Positions 41,401 through 41,948 of a stretch of DNA of 41,948 bases are shown one piece after another (within the stretch, counting starts at the first letter, position 1; each line of letters opens with the position of its first letter). The notes under the pieces were generated by a model. That model had not been told where the DNA came from and did not search any database. It worked only from the letters and a program-made list of their open reading frames with translations. The DNA comes from Verrucomicrobiota bacterium (lineage in GTDB: Bacteria; Verrucomicrobiota; Verrucomicrobiia; Opitutales; Opitutaceae), in the NCBI GenBank assembly GCA_018239845.1, contig JAFEGO010000047.1, forward strand, positions 1-41,948, written 5' to 3'. The translations under genes were made by a program, and so were the position numbers.

Positions 41401-41948
41401 GGCAATTGGCTGCAAGGTCATATTCCATTAGTGGGTGGGATGCTCGGTAGAGCCGCTGATGTTGCCGCGGGGGCTGTTAATGTCGCTCTCGGTCTTGCCT
41501 CATTTGGTCGGCTAGGGAGTGGAATTGGGACAGGATTACAAGAAATTGGCGGCGGTGTCGCTGGTCTATTTCAAATTGTTGCTTCGGATACTGCAGCAGC
41601 TCTTGTCGGGGTCACTGGTTATGTTTATACTAAAGTTATAGATGTCGCAAATGTGGTTAGCTTTGGTCATGTGGCGAGTGGTGGAAATGTGCTTGCTGCT
41701 CTAGGTCGGATGGCTCAGGATATAATTCCAGATTACGGCATGTTTGGTGGACCAAACTGGGGTGTCACCCAAAAGAGAGACGAAAGGGATATAATGAACT
41801 ATATCGATAAAAACAGCTATAAACATGACCAGCACCTTGGAAATACTAGGTGGGCGAGTACAACCTGGGTTAGGGATCAATGGACCCCTGTGCCAGATGA
41901 CGAGATTGCGCCAGGTTTGTTTGGAATATTTTATGCGTTGCTTGGGAC
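35413..41948 (+). CDS. giant RHS-repeat polymorphic protein with toxin-like C-terminus, 3' end outside window
   Basis: The frame is open from ATG 35413 to the right edge, over 2,178 residues. A signal peptide (GLFLFGLAPLAHAQ) leads into an unknown N-terminal region. Many YD/RHS repeats follow (YDSLGRVHTV, YDASGRLTKT, YDALGRTGHA, YDAAGNRASV). The RHS core closes with LGRFINRDPSGEAGG, then NLYAFCLNDNINSYDVLG (near 40918-41022). The tip that follows is visibly AT-richer. It has glycine/alanine-rich hydrophobic stretches, then DYGMFGGPNWG and SYKHDQH, a pattern like phospholipase A2-type toxin tips with a catalytic HD. RHS proteins shield and deliver such toxins. No immunity gene is visible because the window ends. 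Confidence 0.85.
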   Translation, partial: MSSTTWWRVLGFGLFLFGLAPLAHAQGDTRKAVVAVKLDVTMTGYNYKLDVVDEYGGTNWGDSITSYSGSQEVKTMRVVPGKVYSFYLSWPATNGPGGFGEFESDGGFGARITAPPGYTVLVRAHGDNMPWIQSTGVGGTVSTTSSNGADSFQIVEDSVYSTAQAGRMTRLSVADLVMEWGLGTLDNGRSAGRIQMRSDGRVGTGYGLSTTSSAFYIGSLQFLLPGETGLQWTSITNGQKIETGQVRAEAVQLTLGQPDYTLSFYAANATGGGYSSTPFVSYLVERITSGLPSTAPSGADCLRVTETHYGTTNRTLLHYVFRSTSSDRWTLIEGDDNSEQRIEDHASSVSGSTRTETVLVKKNVSGSATTVAKSVWTWTTATDGIERLTQTDVWTDLSTGDHLATQYAYNSDGQLSQVTAPDGGVKSYTYYPYSDLYRGRKPYTTTVPWSDGTTVKDQVMTYDYTGPSYASTWEYPKTIETAINGTVVGRTVNSYAFDSSFTSGSSPEGRLLVGVTSKSYSSDTVSVVTTSKTYGKENGDYLYAGRPFMVKYPDGRQQSFRYQRGTYTSSTGFVADTSSTTTPGKAWRTWIVDGSWCTTSAAPTTAPPAPDVIAVSSLQTITAADGLAFEPITLVGNQSTLTEVIRNSDDTIVSQKTYVYDGATAAFDTAKPVSVTTNTWLDAVRQTSTTALNGVTSTWNWDNGLFLHDATDGTGIKQTYTYDSLGRVHTVTKAGVSADTVNLYDGQADQVITYTYDVQSHLVAEKHSAGSLERTTAHEYDASGRLTKTTTPNGLITKLAYSLVSGGGAKVEQTNPDNGKVTTYTLTDGKTLQVLDPYNVPTNYSYSLDTSTHQITSRISVGSAGSRWQQTTVDWLGRTIESRQPAYNGLSDNVTAAEYYVSGLLKKTTRTGLADEWRTYDNLGHVILSGLDVGGSGLSETDPLDRITGSNGSPFAKIDGEWWVDSMQYTYPYASGDGSGKGVGDIFPLGETLNRLTGWSSGQIAETRQLDHFNHQSTSVTILDASAKRVTTTLTSDGVTGSAVSVVINGLAVKVTGADGRSAATEYDDLGRMVTAHDSRTGDTTYTYFDSPGQDTDRVNTVTAPGAAVTTYAHYDSGGRPDRISITHDDITAYTYYEYDMKGRLKFQWGGAALPVSFTYTEFDQIENQCTYRGGLLSDWSNEAWPSAQTGDTTHFTYDDATGLLKEKKDALNRTVNYTYNQQGQILTRQWARYVPGSSSERVTATYDYYDLTAEPKSITYNDGTPTVSYEYYARGQLKSTTDVPGLSGRETRTLQYNADMQPASEQLPAYLGSRLLTYTYETSGSGLLLGRPSGYQVGVSGAPTSDQTTLYGYDALGRTGHADFTHADVSTRSFNYSYQSSTSLLAGVSLGTPGTDYTVVRHYDEDRDALKELTTKFGSTVKASYTYTYNQLGQRLTALQSGVSGTAFADLGDTYYRYGYNTRGELESATGYLGSTVTATTEKLPGRTYQFTYDAAGNRASVNNTGNSTNTAYYGDTHTGGTAAAANSLNQIEKRENNYVTVSGTSDTAANILVNGIVADRKGPYWSSGAFFDNEHDPAYGDINLIAGKASGNQKQTASLSKVFIAQASEELKYDADGNLIEDGRWKYTWDAENRLISMETNFGTGTADSPALHSAGAAGVIAGVAHRRLDFTYDSVGRRLSKRTYTWSPGSPGSWVPDPGTERRFIYEGWNLVVELQPVDASTFTRVRTYAWGLDIAGTMGATGGIGALLQFVDHTGSTAAIYLPAYDGSGNVAALMKSDGSIHAAYEYSPFGELLRKEGDYAASNPLRSATKYTDNETGLVYYGHRYYSPSLGRFINRDPSGEAGGMNLYAFCLNDNINSYDVLGLDPAADERARLDLEAWWMENKPDNVGISNYSDVDRVNAQPYITGVSVNFANNGTDSMAAGSTGAAQAAAYDRYLSRVTAAIMQVKGVSEDVASALAEGVADRIAQNSVASQSTANATGNKAITGGSKLGNWLQGHIPLVGGMLGRAADVAAGAVNVALGLASFGRLGSGIGTGLQEIGGGVAGLFQIVASDTAAALVGVTGYVYTKVIDVANVVSFGHVASGGNVLAALGRMAQDIIPDYGMFGGPNWGVTQKRDERDIMNYIDKNSYKHDQHLGNTRWASTTWVRDQWTPVPDDEIAPGLFGIFYALLG

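Overview
The window is a GC-rich bacterial chromosome segment. The gene style fits a verrucomicrobial, Opitutaceae-like organism: long MBG, YadA-head and RHS secreted proteins, many genes without strong Shine-Dalgarno sequences, an Rnk/GreA-type factor, and a YfiR-CHASE8 kinase pair. This lineage call is inference, because no 16S or other marker gene lies in the window.

Positions 1-10.5 kb look like host backbone. They hold a YfiR-like protein cut by the left edge with a CHASE8 histidine kinase, a cupin and Rnk-like pair, a HipBA toxin-antitoxin operon with an AT-rich control region, a TPR membrane protein, a YqhD-type aldehyde reductase, a ClC transporter, and phosphatidylserine decarboxylase. 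A tRNA-Leu(UAG) gene follows at 10487-10570.

From the tRNA to about 31.3 kb is accessory DNA. It starts with a tyrosine integrase directly downstream of the tRNA. A P4-like satellite module follows: an unknown gene, a tandem 10-bp repeat array, a tRNA-like mini-structure, a small ribbon-helix-helix-like ORF and a D5/P4-type primase-helicase. Next is a complete NO-forming nitrite reduction module on the minus strand: NirK fused to cytochrome c, NirV, SCO, a porin, DUF2249, a CopD-like protein, a DNR/NnrR-type regulator, the RIC repair protein and a YwiC-like membrane protein. Three FNR/DNR-type boxes lie inside this module. It is bracketed by two direct ~345-bp copies of a palindromic repeat built on CGGACACCTCGGACG and its reverse complement. 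Shorter copies of the same repeat recur near 23.6, 30.5 and 31.27 kb.

The stretch 23.0-31.3 kb is a defence-like island. On the minus strand it has an unknown gene, a stand-alone proteasome-fold (Ntn) protein, a GNAT, a PIN-like protein and an XRE-ImmA/IrrE regulator. On the plus strand is a tightly overlapping CBASS operon: a CD-NTase, an E2-like conjugating protein without E1 (short type II), a small LRAT/papain-like membrane protein, and a CapV-type patatin phospholipase. The LRAT-like gene, inserted where a deconjugating peptidase might be expected, is the most novel element. A HTH-type gene framed by two repeat copies ends the island.

From 31.4 kb to the right edge are a NarL-type response regulator and, divergently, a run of secreted or surface proteins: a coiled-coil protein, a YadA-head adhesin-like protein and an MBG-domain protein. 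The run ends in a >2,178-residue RHS-repeat protein whose AT-richer C-terminus carries an HD motif resembling phospholipase A2-like toxin tips. That gene is cut by the window edge.
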